Positions 9,806 through 19,324 of a stretch of DNA of 64,000 bases are shown one piece after another. Position 1 is the first letter of the stretch; the number at the start of each line of letters is the position of its first letter. A program made the translations under genes and the position numbers. The DNA is from Clostridium sp. CF012 (GTDB lineage Bacteria > Bacillota > Clostridia > Clostridiales > Clostridiaceae), in contig NZ_JAHLEF010000009.1 of the NCBI RefSeq assembly GCF_018861755.1, forward strand, positions 1 through 64,000. Direction: 5' to 3'. The notes under the pieces were generated by a model that saw only the letters and a list, made by a program, of their open reading frames with translations, ran no database searches and had not been told where the DNA came from.

Positions 9806-9848
9806 ACTCCTTAGTATTACGATTATCTTATTTATAATACTAAGGAGT
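9806..9848. repeat. perfect 14-bp inverted repeat
   Basis: Arms ACTCCTTAGTATTA (9806-9819) and its exact complement (9835-9848), 15-base loop. It lies 46 bases after the amidase stop. No T-run follows in the amidase direction, so it is not a standard terminator; it may be an RNA-stabilising stem. Rest of 9605-9893 shows nothing. Confidence 0.85.
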
Positions 9849-9893
9849 AAGAGGTAAATTAAAAATAAATGATTGAATACACCACATACACCA

Positions 9894-10748
9894 CTAACCT
9901 AATAGTTTATTTAAAGTATTAGGGCCAGCAATGCCATCAACTCCAATTTTATTTTTTGCTTGAAAGTTTTTAACTGCAACAAGTGTAAAAGCGCCAAAGA
10001 CACCATCCGCTTTGTCACTACCGCAGGGGAATCCTAAAGTAATAAGTCTATTTTGTAACCATTTAACTAAATTGCTGCTTGTACCTTTTTTAAGAATAAC
10101 CTTAGCTATGGCGCCATTAGTCAAATCATTTCTAACCCCATCTACAGCTAACTTGTTTCCATTTCCATCTGTAATGCCTGATAAATTACACGCTGCTTGA
10201 AAAGTCGATATTACATCATTTACTGGTATTACAGGAATTAACATCCCCACAACTGCTTTGATTATTGCATTTGCTATTAAATCAGCATTGTACCTACTCA
10301 TATCTTTTGTACTATCTACAAAAGCACATTCTACAAGAACACAAGGCATATTAGTATTCTTTACAACAAATAAATGTGATCCATCTTTTACACCTCTATT
10401 TTTATATCCAAGTAAAGCTATTTCATTGCAAATTTTTGCAGCATGATTTTTAGCAGTTTGAGATATAACATAACATTCTACACCTTCACCACCACCTGAA
10501 TTAAAATGAATGCATAAATGCAAATCTGAATTTGATTGATTTGCTTTACTACATCTATATTGTAATGATTTTCCTACACTTGAAAATGCCTGTCCATAAG
10601 GTGTGCAATCTATTATATTAGTATTAGTATTTTGTAGTTTTTTAATTATTTTCCCTACAACTTCTTTAGTTAAAACATCTTCCCTTTTGATTCCAATTGC
10701 CCCGCTATCTGGTGTGCAATTATGCCCAGCATCTATTGAAATTTTCAT
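9894..10748 (-). CDS. N-acetylmuramoyl-L-alanine amidase with peptidoglycan-binding domain
   Basis: 284 aa. Residues 1-175 are an Amidase_3 domain: zinc ligands His9 (IDAGHN), Glu23 and His81 (CIHFNS), and catalytic Glu140 (VLVECAF). Residues about 215-284 form a PG_binding_1 repeat (WLQNRLITLGFPCG ... GVDGIAGPNTLNKLL). It cleaves the bond between MurNAc and L-Ala in peptidoglycan. There is no signal peptide, as in phage endolysins and mother-cell lytic amidases, so release probably depends on lysis or on sporulation-linked events. Single gene; terminator not obvious apart from the inverted repeat downstream. Confidence 0.85.
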   Translation of the reverse strand: MKISIDAGHNCTPDSGAIGIKREDVLTKEVVGKIIKKLQNTNTNIIDCTPYGQAFSSVGKSLQYRCSKANQSNSDLHLCIHFNSGGGEGVECYVISQTAKNHAAKICNEIALLGYKNRGVKDGSHLFVVKNTNMPCVLVECAFVDSTKDMSRYNADLIANAIIKAVVGMLIPVIPVNDVISTFQAACNLSGITDGNGNKLAVDGVRNDLTNGAIAKVILKKGTSSNLVKWLQNRLITLGFPCGSDKADGVFGAFTLVAVKNFQAKNKIGVDGIAGPNTLNKLLG

Positions 10749-10947
10749 ATATAAACATCTCCCTGAATATCTATTTTTATTTTTTTAAGTTTTTCTGTTA
10801 TCTCTATATCTATATATGTTCTATATTTGCTTTTGGTAACCTATATGATTTTACTAACCTTCCTATTATTGAACATTAGCACTAAATTAACTCCGTCAAC
10901 ACCTTCTAAAATATTGCTTTCTTCACACATGTTCTATAAATAAGTAT

Positions 10948-10985
10948 AAAAAAACCTGTAGGCCATTTTAATGTGCCACAGGTTT
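10948..10985 (-). terminator. terminator after flavin reductase gene
   Basis: Hairpin 10953-10985 (AACCTGT ... ACAGGTT plus GGC/GCC), followed in the minus direction by a T-run. It lies in the 311-base gap 10749-11059; the rest of the gap shows no gene. Confidence 0.75.
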
Positions 10986-11059
10986 GTATGTATATAACTA
11001 TTTTATGCATAGCTGGTTATTTAATTTGCTACTGGTTGAAAAACAGGTGTCAGTTTTAA

Positions 11060-12499
11060 TTAATCTTCTTTGGCTGCATTTCCCCCTGCTATTCTTCCAA
11101 ATACAAGACATTCTGTTATGGCACAACTTCCTAGGCGACTAGCACCATGCGTTCCACCAGTAATCTCGCCAGCCGCATATAGACCCTTTATGACTTTACC
11201 ATCCAAATCTATTACCTGCCCCCATATATTTATCCTTATACCACCCATGGTATAATGTACTTTTGGCCATAAGCGAATTCCATAAAATGGTGGATGCATT
11301 ATTGGCTCAGCTTTTTCAATTAAGGGTTTTCCAAAATATTTGTCAATGCCTTCTTCAAAACTCTTATTGAAAACTTGAAGAGACTCTTGAAGGTTTTCAT
11401 ATGAAATATTATAAAAGGCTGCAAAGTCTTTTATTGTGTCAAATTTTTTTACAACCCCTTTTTTAAGACATTTTACTATGCTCCAACCAGATTCACTAAC
11501 GGCTTTTGAATCTGCAATCCCTACACATGGATGCCCTATTGAAAGGATTTCATCTGACAATGTTTTACGATCCTCAAGCTCGTTTATAAAACGAATCCCT
11601 GTAACAGGATCCACAATAATGCCGTACTGAAATAATATATACTCCGAAAATTCTGGCCCATCCCCATAGCCTTTTTCATCAGGTGAAGCCCATGGTCCAA
11701 GCTGAATATGAGACAATTGTACGGAAGCAGCTCCTATTCTTAGTGCTTCTTTAAGGGCCTGGGCAGTTGCAAATGGTTTGTTTGTAGTATCGATTTTTTC
11801 TGTAAGCCTTGGATCTTGTGCCATTCTAAAAGCAATATCACTAGAAAACCCACCGGCTGCAAGAACCACCCCTTTTTCTGCCTTTATATATATATCACGT
11901 CCAGCATTAGAGTCTTTGTAATCATAGTTCTCCCTAACAATAACACCACATACTTTTCCCTCTGAATCTTGAACAAAACTTTTAAAGCACATTTTGAGTC
12001 TAACCGACGTGCCTAGATCTTCTAACTTTTCTTTAAGTTTTTTAATGATAGTTGCACCAGAAATATTCTTGGCAGTATAACAACGTGGCACGCAGTGCCC
12101 GCCGAACTGATCAACTCTATCCAGATATTCAACACCTAGATAATCCTGTGACCATTCAAAGGTCTCATTTGCATTGTCCACCACAACGCGTACAAGTTCA
12201 GGATAGTTGATTCCAGCACCAGCCTTAAGCATATCTCTATACATCATTTCTTTAGAATCTTTTATATTGAATTTTTTCTGAAGTTTAGTTTCAGAAGCTG
12301 CAATGCCTCCATCACTTATAATTGAATTTCCACCAATTGCACTCATTTTTTCTATTATAATAACAGATGCAAAGGCATTACGAGCTTCAATAGCTGCAGT
12401 TAGTCCAGAAAACCCACTTCCTATTACAATAATATCTGTTACTTCATCCCAAATATTCGTTTTATCAGGAAAAGATAGAGTGTTTTTATTTTTGTTCAT
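11060..12499 (-). CDS. FAD-dependent oxidoreductase, fumarate reductase flavoprotein family
   Basis: 479 aa. N-terminal dinucleotide fold VIGSGFSGLTAA (about residues 25-36), then IIEKMSAIGGNS, the FAD-binding pattern of FAD_binding_2 proteins (fumarate reductase/urocanate reductase/flavocytochrome c group). C-terminal YAAGEITGGTHGASRLGSCA is the second FAD contact. The family's FMN-binding and heme domains are absent, and no signal peptide is present, so this is a cytosolic flavoprotein that must take electrons from another carrier. It may reduce the C=C bond of an enoate such as fumarate or a related acceptor; the exact substrate is not predictable. Single gene with terminator downstream. 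Confidence 0.78.
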   Translation of the reverse strand: MNKNKNTLSFPDKTNIWDEVTDIIVIGSGFSGLTAAIEARNAFASVIIIEKMSAIGGNSIISDGGIAASETKLQKKFNIKDSKEMMYRDMLKAGAGINYPELVRVVVDNANETFEWSQDYLGVEYLDRVDQFGGHCVPRCYTAKNISGATIIKKLKEKLEDLGTSVRLKMCFKSFVQDSEGKVCGVIVRENYDYKDSNAGRDIYIKAEKGVVLAAGGFSSDIAFRMAQDPRLTEKIDTTNKPFATAQALKEALRIGAASVQLSHIQLGPWASPDEKGYGDGPEFSEYILFQYGIIVDPVTGIRFINELEDRKTLSDEILSIGHPCVGIADSKAVSESGWSIVKCLKKGVVKKFDTIKDFAAFYNISYENLQESLQVFNKSFEEGIDKYFGKPLIEKAEPIMHPPFYGIRLWPKVHYTMGGIRINIWGQVIDLDGKVIKGLYAAGEITGGTHGASRLGSCAITECLVFGRIAGGNAAKED

Positions 12500-12623
12500 A
12501 ATTTATAAAATCTCCTTTGTTAACAATAATATATTTCCAATTTACATATATTGTGCATAACTTGTATTAATTTGTTTATAACTCTTAGTTAATAAAAATT
12601 ATAATACCACAGATCTAAATTAA

Positions 12624-12912
12624 TCATTTAATTTTTAACTTTTTAAAATAATATTTTTTATCTTCATCCGTAATTTCTCGTATTATTTTACAAGGATTAC
12701 CTGCAGATATGGAGTTAGATGCTATATCTTTAGTTACAACGCCAGATCCAATTACTACATTATCACCTATGTTAATGAAATGCATTCCTTGCTTCAAAAT
12801 GAATGAATAGGGTGACCTGCTATTAAAAGGCTTACGTTTGGCGCAAATAGGATAGTTCTTCTCCAAATGCTTTATATGGTTTTCCACTTATTATTCTTTC
12901 TTTTTCTGTCAT
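12624..12912 (-). pseudogene. decayed maltose O-acetyltransferase
   Basis: Three pieces of one gene are readable. From ATG 12912 the frame gives MTEKERIISGKPYKAFGEEL, the Mac-domain start of maltose/galactoside acetyltransferases, then stops. In another frame near 12800-12835 the text LLIAGHPIHSF appears, the active-site region. The third piece, open to 12624, gives INIGDNVVIGSGVVTKDI and AGNPCKIIREITDEDK, the C-terminal left-handed helix. Intact enzymes have about 185-200 residues; here about half has been lost through deletions and frameshifts. The 87-residue open frame at 12624-12887 is thus not a real gene. Confidence 0.85.
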
Positions 12913-13044
12913 AAACAATACCCCCATTATTTATATAATCCTCACAATTTTATACAAGGTCAAATTAACTCTAATAATAGTATATCGTTAATGTATAAGT
13001 TTCATATAATTCTCCTATTATTAATATATTAGAATTCATGCTCA

Positions 13045-13071
13045 ACTTTTTTAAATATACAGCATATAATA
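13045..13071 (+). promoter_or_regulatory. sigma-K-like sporulation promoter
   Basis: AC at 13045-13046, then 16 bases, then CATATAATA at 13063-13071, which fits the mother-cell sigma-K pattern AC-N16/17-CATANNNTA exactly. It is 62 bases before the ATG of the DNRLRE protein. In AT-rich DNA such short patterns can occur by chance. Confidence 0.45.
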
Positions 13072-13132
13072 TACCGAAAAGAAGTACAAAAGATATTAAA
13101 CAATTAATCTAATTATAAAAAGGAGAATTTTA

Positions 13133-14329
13133 ATGGCAACAACAAATATTATTTATGATAATAGAGATGCTTTTGTTTCTGCTGCTGTAGGTTCAACTAC
13201 CTTAAATTTTGGTAAAGATTCTGATTTATTTACTGGTAAAGTTGGCTCAGCTGCCCATAAAACTTTACTTCATTTTGATCTTTCATCAATACCAGCAAAT
13301 GCTACAATTACTTCTGCTAAATTATATCTTTATGTATTTAGAAATGATAATACTGCTGATGCAACTGTAGATATTAAACAGCTTAATAGTGATTTCTATG
13401 AATATAAAGTAACAAACGCTACTGCACCAACTTCATCCGTTCTAGTTTCAGGAGATACTGCCCAAAAGACTATTGCAATTACAGACGTTGGCAAAGTTAT
13501 TTCTTTTGATAATTTAACCAAAACTATTGCAGCCTGGTATGCTGACGGAATCACAAATCATGGCTTTGAAGTTTCAGGTCCAAGCGCTGATAATTCCGCT
13601 ATCGGTTTTTGGAGTAGAGAATATAGTGAAACTGAAATATGTCCAACCCTTGAAATTGAATATACTGTAACCTCTGATATACCTGATATTGAAACTATAG
13701 TAATCCCTCAACAAATTCAACCACTCCAATCGGGTGCTGAAACAACTATATATGGTATATCAAATGATATCTTCTTCAACTATTTAGTTGACAATGACGA
13801 AGCTCACTTTGTGTATGTAACAGTAAAAGCTTGTGATACTAGAACTGGAACTTTTGAAAATATAGGTAGTGAAATATCCGTTGCTGCAGGTACGAAGAGC
13901 GCAGTTGAAGTATCACCAATAAAAAAATATGTAAAATTATCAGTTAGAGGAACTGACTTTGGGGCAACTAACACAATAAATGCAAACGCTGTTTATAAGA
14001 CTTTTGCTAATATGGTACCATCTAGAATTATTAGTGGAGAAGTTCCCTCAACTGGTGCTACAATGACATTAACAATGACTAAACCGTTAATTGGAACAAC
14101 TGCAGCTACAACCGCATTTGCTATTAGTAGTTCAGGGACAGCTCCTACTGTAACAAAGGCCGATGTTTCAGGTACAGTCGTAACTCTCACATTAAGTGCA
14201 GCTATAAAAAAAGATGAAAAAATAACTCTCACCTATGCAGCGACAGGAACTAGCGATCTAACTGGTTTAAATGGTGAGGTTAATAACTTTTCTAATCAAG
14301 CAATAACAAATAACAGCACACAAGTATAG
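13133..14329 (+). CDS. DNRLRE-domain surface protein with DUF6385-like and SwmB-like domains
   Basis: 398 aa, ATG with AAAGGAG at good spacing. Residues about 1-180 form a DNRLRE/CBM96-like beta-sandwich (HKTLLHFDLSSIPANATITSAKLYLYV split by short turns; ends CPTLEIEYT). Residues about 185-285 resemble the DUF6385 region of clostridial proteins (SGAETTIYG, VKLSVRG). Residues about 290-398 look like a SwmB/Ig-like domain (TMTLTMTKPLIG, VTLTLSAAIKKDEKITLTYAA). There is no signal peptide and almost no Cys, so if it is on a surface it is probably laid down from the mother cell during sporulation, in line with the sigma-K-like promoter. Own terminator follows. Confidence 0.75.
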   Translation: MATTNIIYDNRDAFVSAAVGSTTLNFGKDSDLFTGKVGSAAHKTLLHFDLSSIPANATITSAKLYLYVFRNDNTADATVDIKQLNSDFYEYKVTNATAPTSSVLVSGDTAQKTIAITDVGKVISFDNLTKTIAAWYADGITNHGFEVSGPSADNSAIGFWSREYSETEICPTLEIEYTVTSDIPDIETIVIPQQIQPLQSGAETTIYGISNDIFFNYLVDNDEAHFVYVTVKACDTRTGTFENIGSEISVAAGTKSAVEVSPIKKYVKLSVRGTDFGATNTINANAVYKTFANMVPSRIISGEVPSTGATMTLTMTKPLIGTTAATTAFAISSSGTAPTVTKADVSGTVVTLTLSAAIKKDEKITLTYAATGTSDLTGLNGEVNNFSNQAITNNSTQV

Positions 14330-14379
14330 TTAAAATCAATGCTTAAATAACTAGTTATCTCTCTATTAATAATTTAAAA

Positions 14380-14413
14380 CTCAGTGAAAGCATTATGCTT
14401 TCACTGAGATTTT
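14380..14413 (+). terminator. terminator after DNRLRE gene
   Basis: Hairpin 14380-14408, perfect arms CTCAGTGAAAGCA / TGCTTTCACTGAG, followed by ATTTTG. Confidence 0.85.
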
Positions 14414-14541
14414 GCAATCTATTACATATAATCAATCTTTAAATCATATTAAATATAAATAACTCTATTTTGTAAAACTCATATTTTTGTTTGATGCAAA
14501 GTAGTCTATCATAATTAAAACTTAAAAATAGGGGGATAGGT

Positions 14542-15369
14542 ATGAGTACTGAAGTAATATTAAGTGCAGCTGCAGATACCTGCATTTGTAAATATTATAA
14601 CAATTGTAATTTTGGGCATTCCCAAGAGCTCTTTATAGGCAATTTTTCTACTAATTGCTGTCTATATAGATCTCTATTAAAGTTTGACCTATCTTCTCTT
14701 TCAAAAAATATTCTTATCTCTAAGGCTATTTTAAAGTTATTTTTATATAAAAAGGATTATTGCGGTACTCAAAAGATCACTGCTTATCCTCTAAAAAATA
14801 GTTTTAATGAAGATTCAGTAAATTGGAATACAGAATTAAAAACGCACCCTATTTCAGCCTCTGCATATATATTGGATAACCAGATAAACACTTATATTGA
14901 AATCGATATAACTACTTTTATGTTCTCATGGTATAAGAACATTTTTCCTAACTACGGTATAGAATTATTGGGTGCTGAAAATACACCATCACTCACTAGA
15001 TTTAGAAGTAGAGAATATTTTAATTTCTCACAATCTCCCCAATTAGTAATAACATACGATAATATTAGTTCTCACATAATAAATCTTCCGAGTGTTAGGG
15101 CTAGTGAAATTGGAACCCCTTCTTTTTTTGTAAATACAAACTTTCATTCAGGTATAACTTTTTATATTACTAATAATGATGAATATTTCATAGTAGCACA
15201 ATTGCAGGTAAGTAATGATGGCTTGATTTGGTATAATGAAGGGTCTTCGATAATTATCGATGGAAAATATGGCGCATGTATTACAAGCCATGCTATAACA
15301 GAAAGAGTGCGTGTTGTCTTAAAAGGTGTTGGAATTTGTGAAGCCGCCTCTGTGTATGCTACTGTTTAA
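14542..15369 (+). CDS. second DNRLRE/DUF6385-like surface protein, Cys-richer
   Basis: 275 aa, start ATG after AGGGGGATAGGT. It repeats the layout of the preceding gene without the third domain: a DNRLRE sandwich (YRSLLKFDLSSLSKNI, RSREYFNFSQSPQLVITYD) and then a DUF6385-like region (GITFYITNNDEYF, ERVRVVLKGVG). It carries six or so cysteines in the first 45 residues (CICKYYNNC, NCCLYR), unlike its neighbour, which suggests disulfide cross-linking in a coat layer. No signal peptide. Probable paralogue of the upstream gene by duplication and divergence. Its end faces the rfb operon convergently. Confidence 0.7.
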   Translation: MSTEVILSAAADTCICKYYNNCNFGHSQELFIGNFSTNCCLYRSLLKFDLSSLSKNILISKAILKLFLYKKDYCGTQKITAYPLKNSFNEDSVNWNTELKTHPISASAYILDNQINTYIEIDITTFMFSWYKNIFPNYGIELLGAENTPSLTRFRSREYFNFSQSPQLVITYDNISSHIINLPSVRASEIGTPSFFVNTNFHSGITFYITNNDEYFIVAQLQVSNDGLIWYNEGSSIIIDGKYGACITSHAITERVRVVLKGVGICEAASVYATV

Positions 15370-15403
15370 ATCATATAAGTTTGCACACCTATTCTTTCCT
15401 AGA

Positions 15404-15967
15404 TTATTTTAGTAACGCATTAAAATCCTTAAGAAAGTCTTTAAATGTCATTAATGTGCTATCTCTCTCGGAAATAATAGGCTTTTGCACATCCCAATTA
15501 ATAGATAAATCTTCATCATTCCAAACAATGCCACTGTCAGTTCCTTTGTGATATTTCCCAACACATTTATATGAGACAATTGCTGTTTTCGAGAGTACAC
15601 AGAAACCATGTGCGAATCCTTTGGGAATAAAAAGGCTCTTCCTTTTACGCTGCGTTAAATAAAATCTCTCCCATTTTCCAAAAGTCTCTGAACCCGCTCT
15701 TAAATCAACAATTACATCTAGTATCTCTCCAGTTATTGCCCGTACAAGTTTTGCTTGTGGTTCATGCGTTTGAAAATGAAGGCCTCTAATAACATTTTGC
15801 CATGAAAAAGATTCGAAACTTTCGTACAAATCAATATCCAAGCCATTTTGGGCAAATATCTCTTTTTCAAAGTCTTTAACAAAATATCCCCTGTTATCTT
15901 CTGTTGAGAAAGAACCAATAAGGTATACTCCATTCATACTTGTCTTTTCAATTGAAAATGCTCCCAT
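15404..15967 (-). CDS. CDP/dTDP-sugar 3,5-epimerase, RfbC/AscE-like
   Basis: About 187 aa from ATG 15967, which lies eight bases after AGGAGG; an ATG two codons upstream is too close to that site. Cupin fold of the dTDP-4-dehydrorhamnose 3,5-epimerase family, with catalytic His in RGLHFQ and the IPKGFAHGF motif. Because it ends an operon of CDP-glucose genes rather than rmlABD genes, the better guess is the AscE role: epimerising CDP-4-keto-3,6-dideoxyglucose on the way to CDP-ascarylose. That assignment is by context only. Confidence 0.8.
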   Translation of the reverse strand: MGAFSIEKTSMNGVYLIGSFSTEDNRGYFVKDFEKEIFAQNGLDIDLYESFESFSWQNVIRGLHFQTHEPQAKLVRAITGEILDVIVDLRAGSETFGKWERFYLTQRKRKSLFIPKGFAHGFCVLSKTAIVSYKCVGKYHKGTDSGIVWNDEDLSINWDVQKPIISERDSTLMTFKDFLKDFNALLK

Positions 15968-15997
15968 TAACATTTCCTCCTTTACTCAACTAAGAAT

Positions 15998-16918
15998 TCA
16001 ATTATTATTTTGAATCCATTGAACAGTTTTCTCAATCCCCTGTTCAAAGGTTACTTCTGTCTCAAACCCAAATTCTTTATACAATTTGGTTGTATCAAAT
16101 TCATTATATTTTAATAACGCTCCTTGAAAGGGCATTTCGCCAAAATTTAATTCAATATTTTCATCAACTATGTTTCTCATTTTTGTAATAAAATCTTTCA
16201 AAGGATAAGGTATTTGATTTCCGATATAATAACTTGTATACGACTTTCCACTTTGACCTACTAAATATAATGCCCTTGCTGCATCAGATGCGTAAATAAA
16301 ATCATATAACTGCTCACCATGTGTAAATGCGTTTTTCCCCTTACACAATAAATTTCTTATGGTAGTATTAATAAATCTTGCTGATTTTTCACCTGTACCA
16401 TATATATTTGATATGATAGCATTCACATATGGCAATTTTAAACTAACTGCAAGAGTTTTTGCCATATAATCTGCTGTCTGTTTCGCTATACTGTATATAT
16501 TACCAAGCGCTGGTTTTGTGCCATCTGCCGGAATATACTGCACAGCTTCATATTCCATGATACTTCCAGCATTAATAAATTTCATACATCCAATTTCAGA
16601 TGCAGCTTTTACAGCATCGCAAGTAGCTTTTACGTTACTAAGCTGTAACTTTATATCAGCTCTATCCATACCAGCTGTACCTTTCCAAGCGAAATGATAA
16701 AATGCATCAATATCATGGTCTAATATTAGCACTGGAAGAGTAGTAATATCCTCAAGTGGGCAGACAACAATCCTAACATTATCATATTGCTTAAATACTG
16801 CCATTTCAGATTCCAAACTTCGCACAACAGCTATTACTTTTACGCCCCTTGAAACTAGTTCTTTTACCAACCAACCACCTACAAAGCCAGTTGCTCCAGT
16901 CACAATAGCCTTCTTCAT
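15998..16918 (-). CDS. NAD-dependent epimerase/reductase (CDP-sugar 4-ketoreductase candidate)
   Basis: 306 aa extended short-chain dehydrogenase: nucleotide motif TGATGFVGGW at the N-terminus and the YSIAKQ catalytic Tyr-Lys pair, with the Ser in NAGSIMEYE. Length and fold fit NDP-sugar reductases/epimerases such as AscF, RfbJ or RfbS. It abuts rfbH with no gap and precedes the 3,5-epimerase, so the likely step is the final reduction at C4 of the dideoxy sugar. Which stereoisomer it makes cannot be told. Confidence 0.8.
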   Translation of the reverse strand: MKKAIVTGATGFVGGWLVKELVSRGVKVIAVVRSLESEMAVFKQYDNVRIVVCPLEDITTLPVLILDHDIDAFYHFAWKGTAGMDRADIKLQLSNVKATCDAVKAASEIGCMKFINAGSIMEYEAVQYIPADGTKPALGNIYSIAKQTADYMAKTLAVSLKLPYVNAIISNIYGTGEKSARFINTTIRNLLCKGKNAFTHGEQLYDFIYASDAARALYLVGQSGKSYTSYYIGNQIPYPLKDFITKMRNIVDENIELNFGEMPFQGALLKYNEFDTTKLYKEFGFETEVTFEQGIEKTVQWIQNNN

Positions 16919-18253
16919 CTACAACACAGCTTCCTTAATTGTTTTAGCCATATAATCAATCATCTCATCCGTCATCCCCGGATATACACCAACCCAGAAA
17001 GTATCATTCATGATTCTATCTGTAACCGCTAAATCTCCAATTACACGATAGCCTTGACCTTCCCTTCTCATTTCCTCAAAACAAGGTTGCCTTATCAGAT
17101 TGCCTGCAAAAAGCATTCTACTTTGTACTCCCTTACTCTCCACATATTGAACAACCTTATTCTTATCAATTCCTTCTTTGCATGTAATAAGAAAACCAAA
17201 CCAACTTGGCTTTGAATTTTCACAAGGCGTTGGCAGTATCAATTTGTCAGATAGATCTTCTAATGCAGCTTTCAATCTATCAAAGTTGTATCTACGCTTT
17301 TCTAGAAATGAAGGAAACTTTACTAGCTGAGCACAACCGATTGCAGCTTGCATATCAGTAGCTTTCAAATTATAGCCAAAATGAGAATATACATATTTAT
17401 GGTCATAACCAAATGGCAATTCACCGTACTGTTTGTCAAATCTATGTCCACAAAGATTATCCACACCTGATGGACATATACAATCTCTCCCCCAATCTCT
17501 AAGAGAACGAATAATTTTATTAAGAAGTAGGTTATTTGTATAAACTGCGCCACCTTCGCCCATGGTCATGTGATGTGGAGGATAAAAACTTGAAGTTCCA
17601 ATATCACCAACAGTTCCTGTAAATTTTTCTTCTCCATCTATGGTGTATTTCGTACCAAGAGCATCACAGTTATCCTCAATCAGCCAGAGATTATTTTTAT
17701 TACAAAAGGCTTTTACTATTTTCAAGTCAAATGGATTACCAAGAGTGTGGGCAAGCATTACTGCTTTCGTTTTCTCAGAAATTGCGGCTTCAAGTTGCGT
17801 TACATCTATGTTGTATTGAGGTATTGTTAAATCAACAAATACAGGAACAGCTCCATATTGAATTATAGGTGTTACTGTAGTTGGAAATCCAGCCGCTACA
17901 GTAATAATCTCATCCCCTCTTTTTATCTGCCTGTTGCCAAGCAATGTCGATGTTAGCGCCATAAAAGCAATTAAATTAGCAGATGAGCCGGAGTTAACAA
18001 GGGCACAATATTTAATCCCTAAGTAACTGGAAAATTCTTTTTCAAACTGCTCAGTATATTTTCCAGATGTGAGCCAGAATTCTAAGGAACTATCTACTAA
18101 ATTGACCATTTCTTCATGTCCGTAAAAACGTGAAGCATAAGAAATTCGGTCTCCTTCTTTATACTTTTTTTTATTATGATAGATATCGCAATATTCGGAT
18201 ACCACGTCAAGGATTTGCTTTCTGGCTTCTTTTTCTGTTTTATTTTCAAACAT
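16919..18253 (-). CDS. rfbH: CDP-4-keto-6-deoxyglucose 3-dehydrase (E1), RfbH
   Basis: 444 aa, fold type I aminotransferase-like. The usual PLP lysine is replaced by histidine in SFYPPHHMTMGEGG (His227/His228), the signature of the PMP-dependent E1 dehydrase that removes the C3 hydroxyl. Cysteines 196, 258, 260 and 268 follow the C-X(61)-C-X-C-X7-C layout, close to the C-X57-C-X-C-X7-C published for the E1 [2Fe-2S] cluster. E1 needs a reductase partner (E3, AscD/RfbI); none lies in this window, so another ferredoxin-type reductase may serve. Overlap-free junctions with rfbG and the reductase gene show one transcription unit. Confidence 0.92.
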   Translation of the reverse strand: MFENKTEKEARKQILDVVSEYCDIYHNKKKYKEGDRISYASRFYGHEEMVNLVDSSLEFWLTSGKYTEQFEKEFSSYLGIKYCALVNSGSSANLIAFMALTSTLLGNRQIKRGDEIITVAAGFPTTVTPIIQYGAVPVFVDLTIPQYNIDVTQLEAAISEKTKAVMLAHTLGNPFDLKIVKAFCNKNNLWLIEDNCDALGTKYTIDGEEKFTGTVGDIGTSSFYPPHHMTMGEGGAVYTNNLLLNKIIRSLRDWGRDCICPSGVDNLCGHRFDKQYGELPFGYDHKYVYSHFGYNLKATDMQAAIGCAQLVKFPSFLEKRRYNFDRLKAALEDLSDKLILPTPCENSKPSWFGFLITCKEGIDKNKVVQYVESKGVQSRMLFAGNLIRQPCFEEMRREGQGYRVIGDLAVTDRIMNDTFWVGVYPGMTDEMIDYMAKTIKEAVL

Positions 18254-19324
18254 TTATTTAGTACCTCCTAAAAATTCATCAATCTGCTTATCCATAATAA
18301 AAGCAATATTACCACCATCAAAGTAGACTTTTGCCCATTCCACAGTTTTTTCGATTGTTGTTTCAACGTCCCATTTTGGCTTCCAATCAAAAACAGATTT
18401 GAGTTTAGAACAATCCAATTTTAAAAAATTTGCTTCATGAGGCCCTCCATCATATTTGTTTATCCATGCCTGTTTCTTCCCTGTTGCTGCTTGCCATTTA
18501 CTGCAAAATAAATCAACTAATCTTCCAGTTGTAATACAATCACTTTCATCTGGACCTACATTATAATAGTCAGCATACTTGATATCTTCATATTGCTTCT
18601 GTACAATCATTAAATAAACGTAGAGAGGTTCCAACACGTGCTGGTATGGTCTTGTGGAGTGTGGGTTACGAACGATTATGTCATCTTCATTCTCAGTCGC
18701 TCTAATGCAATCAGGTATAATTCTGTCTTTTGCAAAGTCACCACCACCGAGAACATTTCCTGCCCTTGCAGTTGAAATGGCAATATTCCTATCTAAAAAA
18801 AATGACTTTTTATAACTGTGTGTTACAATCTCAGAACAAGACTTACTGTTTGAGTATGGGTCATAACCGTCCAGTGGGTCGTTTTCTCTGTAACCCCAAA
18901 CCCACTCATTATTTTGATAGACTTTATCTGTTGTAATATTAATCATAGATTTAACATAGTTGTTATTACGAACACATTCTAAAATATTTACTGTACCCAT
19001 CACATTTGTTTCATAAGTATAGTGAGGATTAGTATAAGAATCTCTAACTAGAGTTTGCGCTGCCAGATGCAATACTATCTCAGGCTGAGCAGCATTAAAA
19101 ACCTTCTCCAAATTCTCCAAGTCCCTAATATCACCGATGACCGAGTGCATCTGTTTTTCAATTTTGCTTATCTCAAATAGACTGGGAGTTGTAGGTGGAT
19201 TAAGTGAATACCCTGTCACCTTAGCTCCAGCATTAATAAGCATTTTGCAAAGCCATGCACCCTTAAATCCTGTATGGCCGGTTACAAATATTTTTTTATC
19301 TTTAAAAAAAGTCATCATCATCAT
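18254..19324 (-). CDS. rfbG: CDP-glucose 4,6-dehydratase
   Basis: 356 aa extended SDR. N-terminal VTGHTGFKGAWL is typical of RfbG/AscB, YDPYSNSKSCSE holds the catalytic Tyr-Lys, and length equals the family's. Converts CDP-glucose to CDP-4-keto-6-deoxyglucose in the cytosol. The gene begins with four consecutive ATG codons placed immediately after the rfbF stop codon; any of them could start, and translation is surely coupled. Confidence 0.93.
   Translation of the reverse strand: MMMMTFFKDKKIFVTGHTGFKGAWLCKMLINAGAKVTGYSLNPPTTPSLFEISKIEKQMHSVIGDIRDLENLEKVFNAAQPEIVLHLAAQTLVRDSYTNPHYTYETNVMGTVNILECVRNNNYVKSMINITTDKVYQNNEWVWGYRENDPLDGYDPYSNSKSCSEIVTHSYKKSFFLDRNIAISTARAGNVLGGGDFAKDRIIPDCIRATENEDDIIVRNPHSTRPYQHVLEPLYVYLMIVQKQYEDIKYADYYNVGPDESDCITTGRLVDLFCSKWQAATGKKQAWINKYDGGPHEANFLKLDCSKLKSVFDWKPKWDVETTIEKTVEWAKVYFDGGNIAFIMDKQIDEFLGGTK

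Noticed and set aside
13993-14232. 79-codon minus-strand frame inside the DNRLRE gene
   Set aside because: Antisense shadow of the threonine/alanine-rich domain; no start signal.
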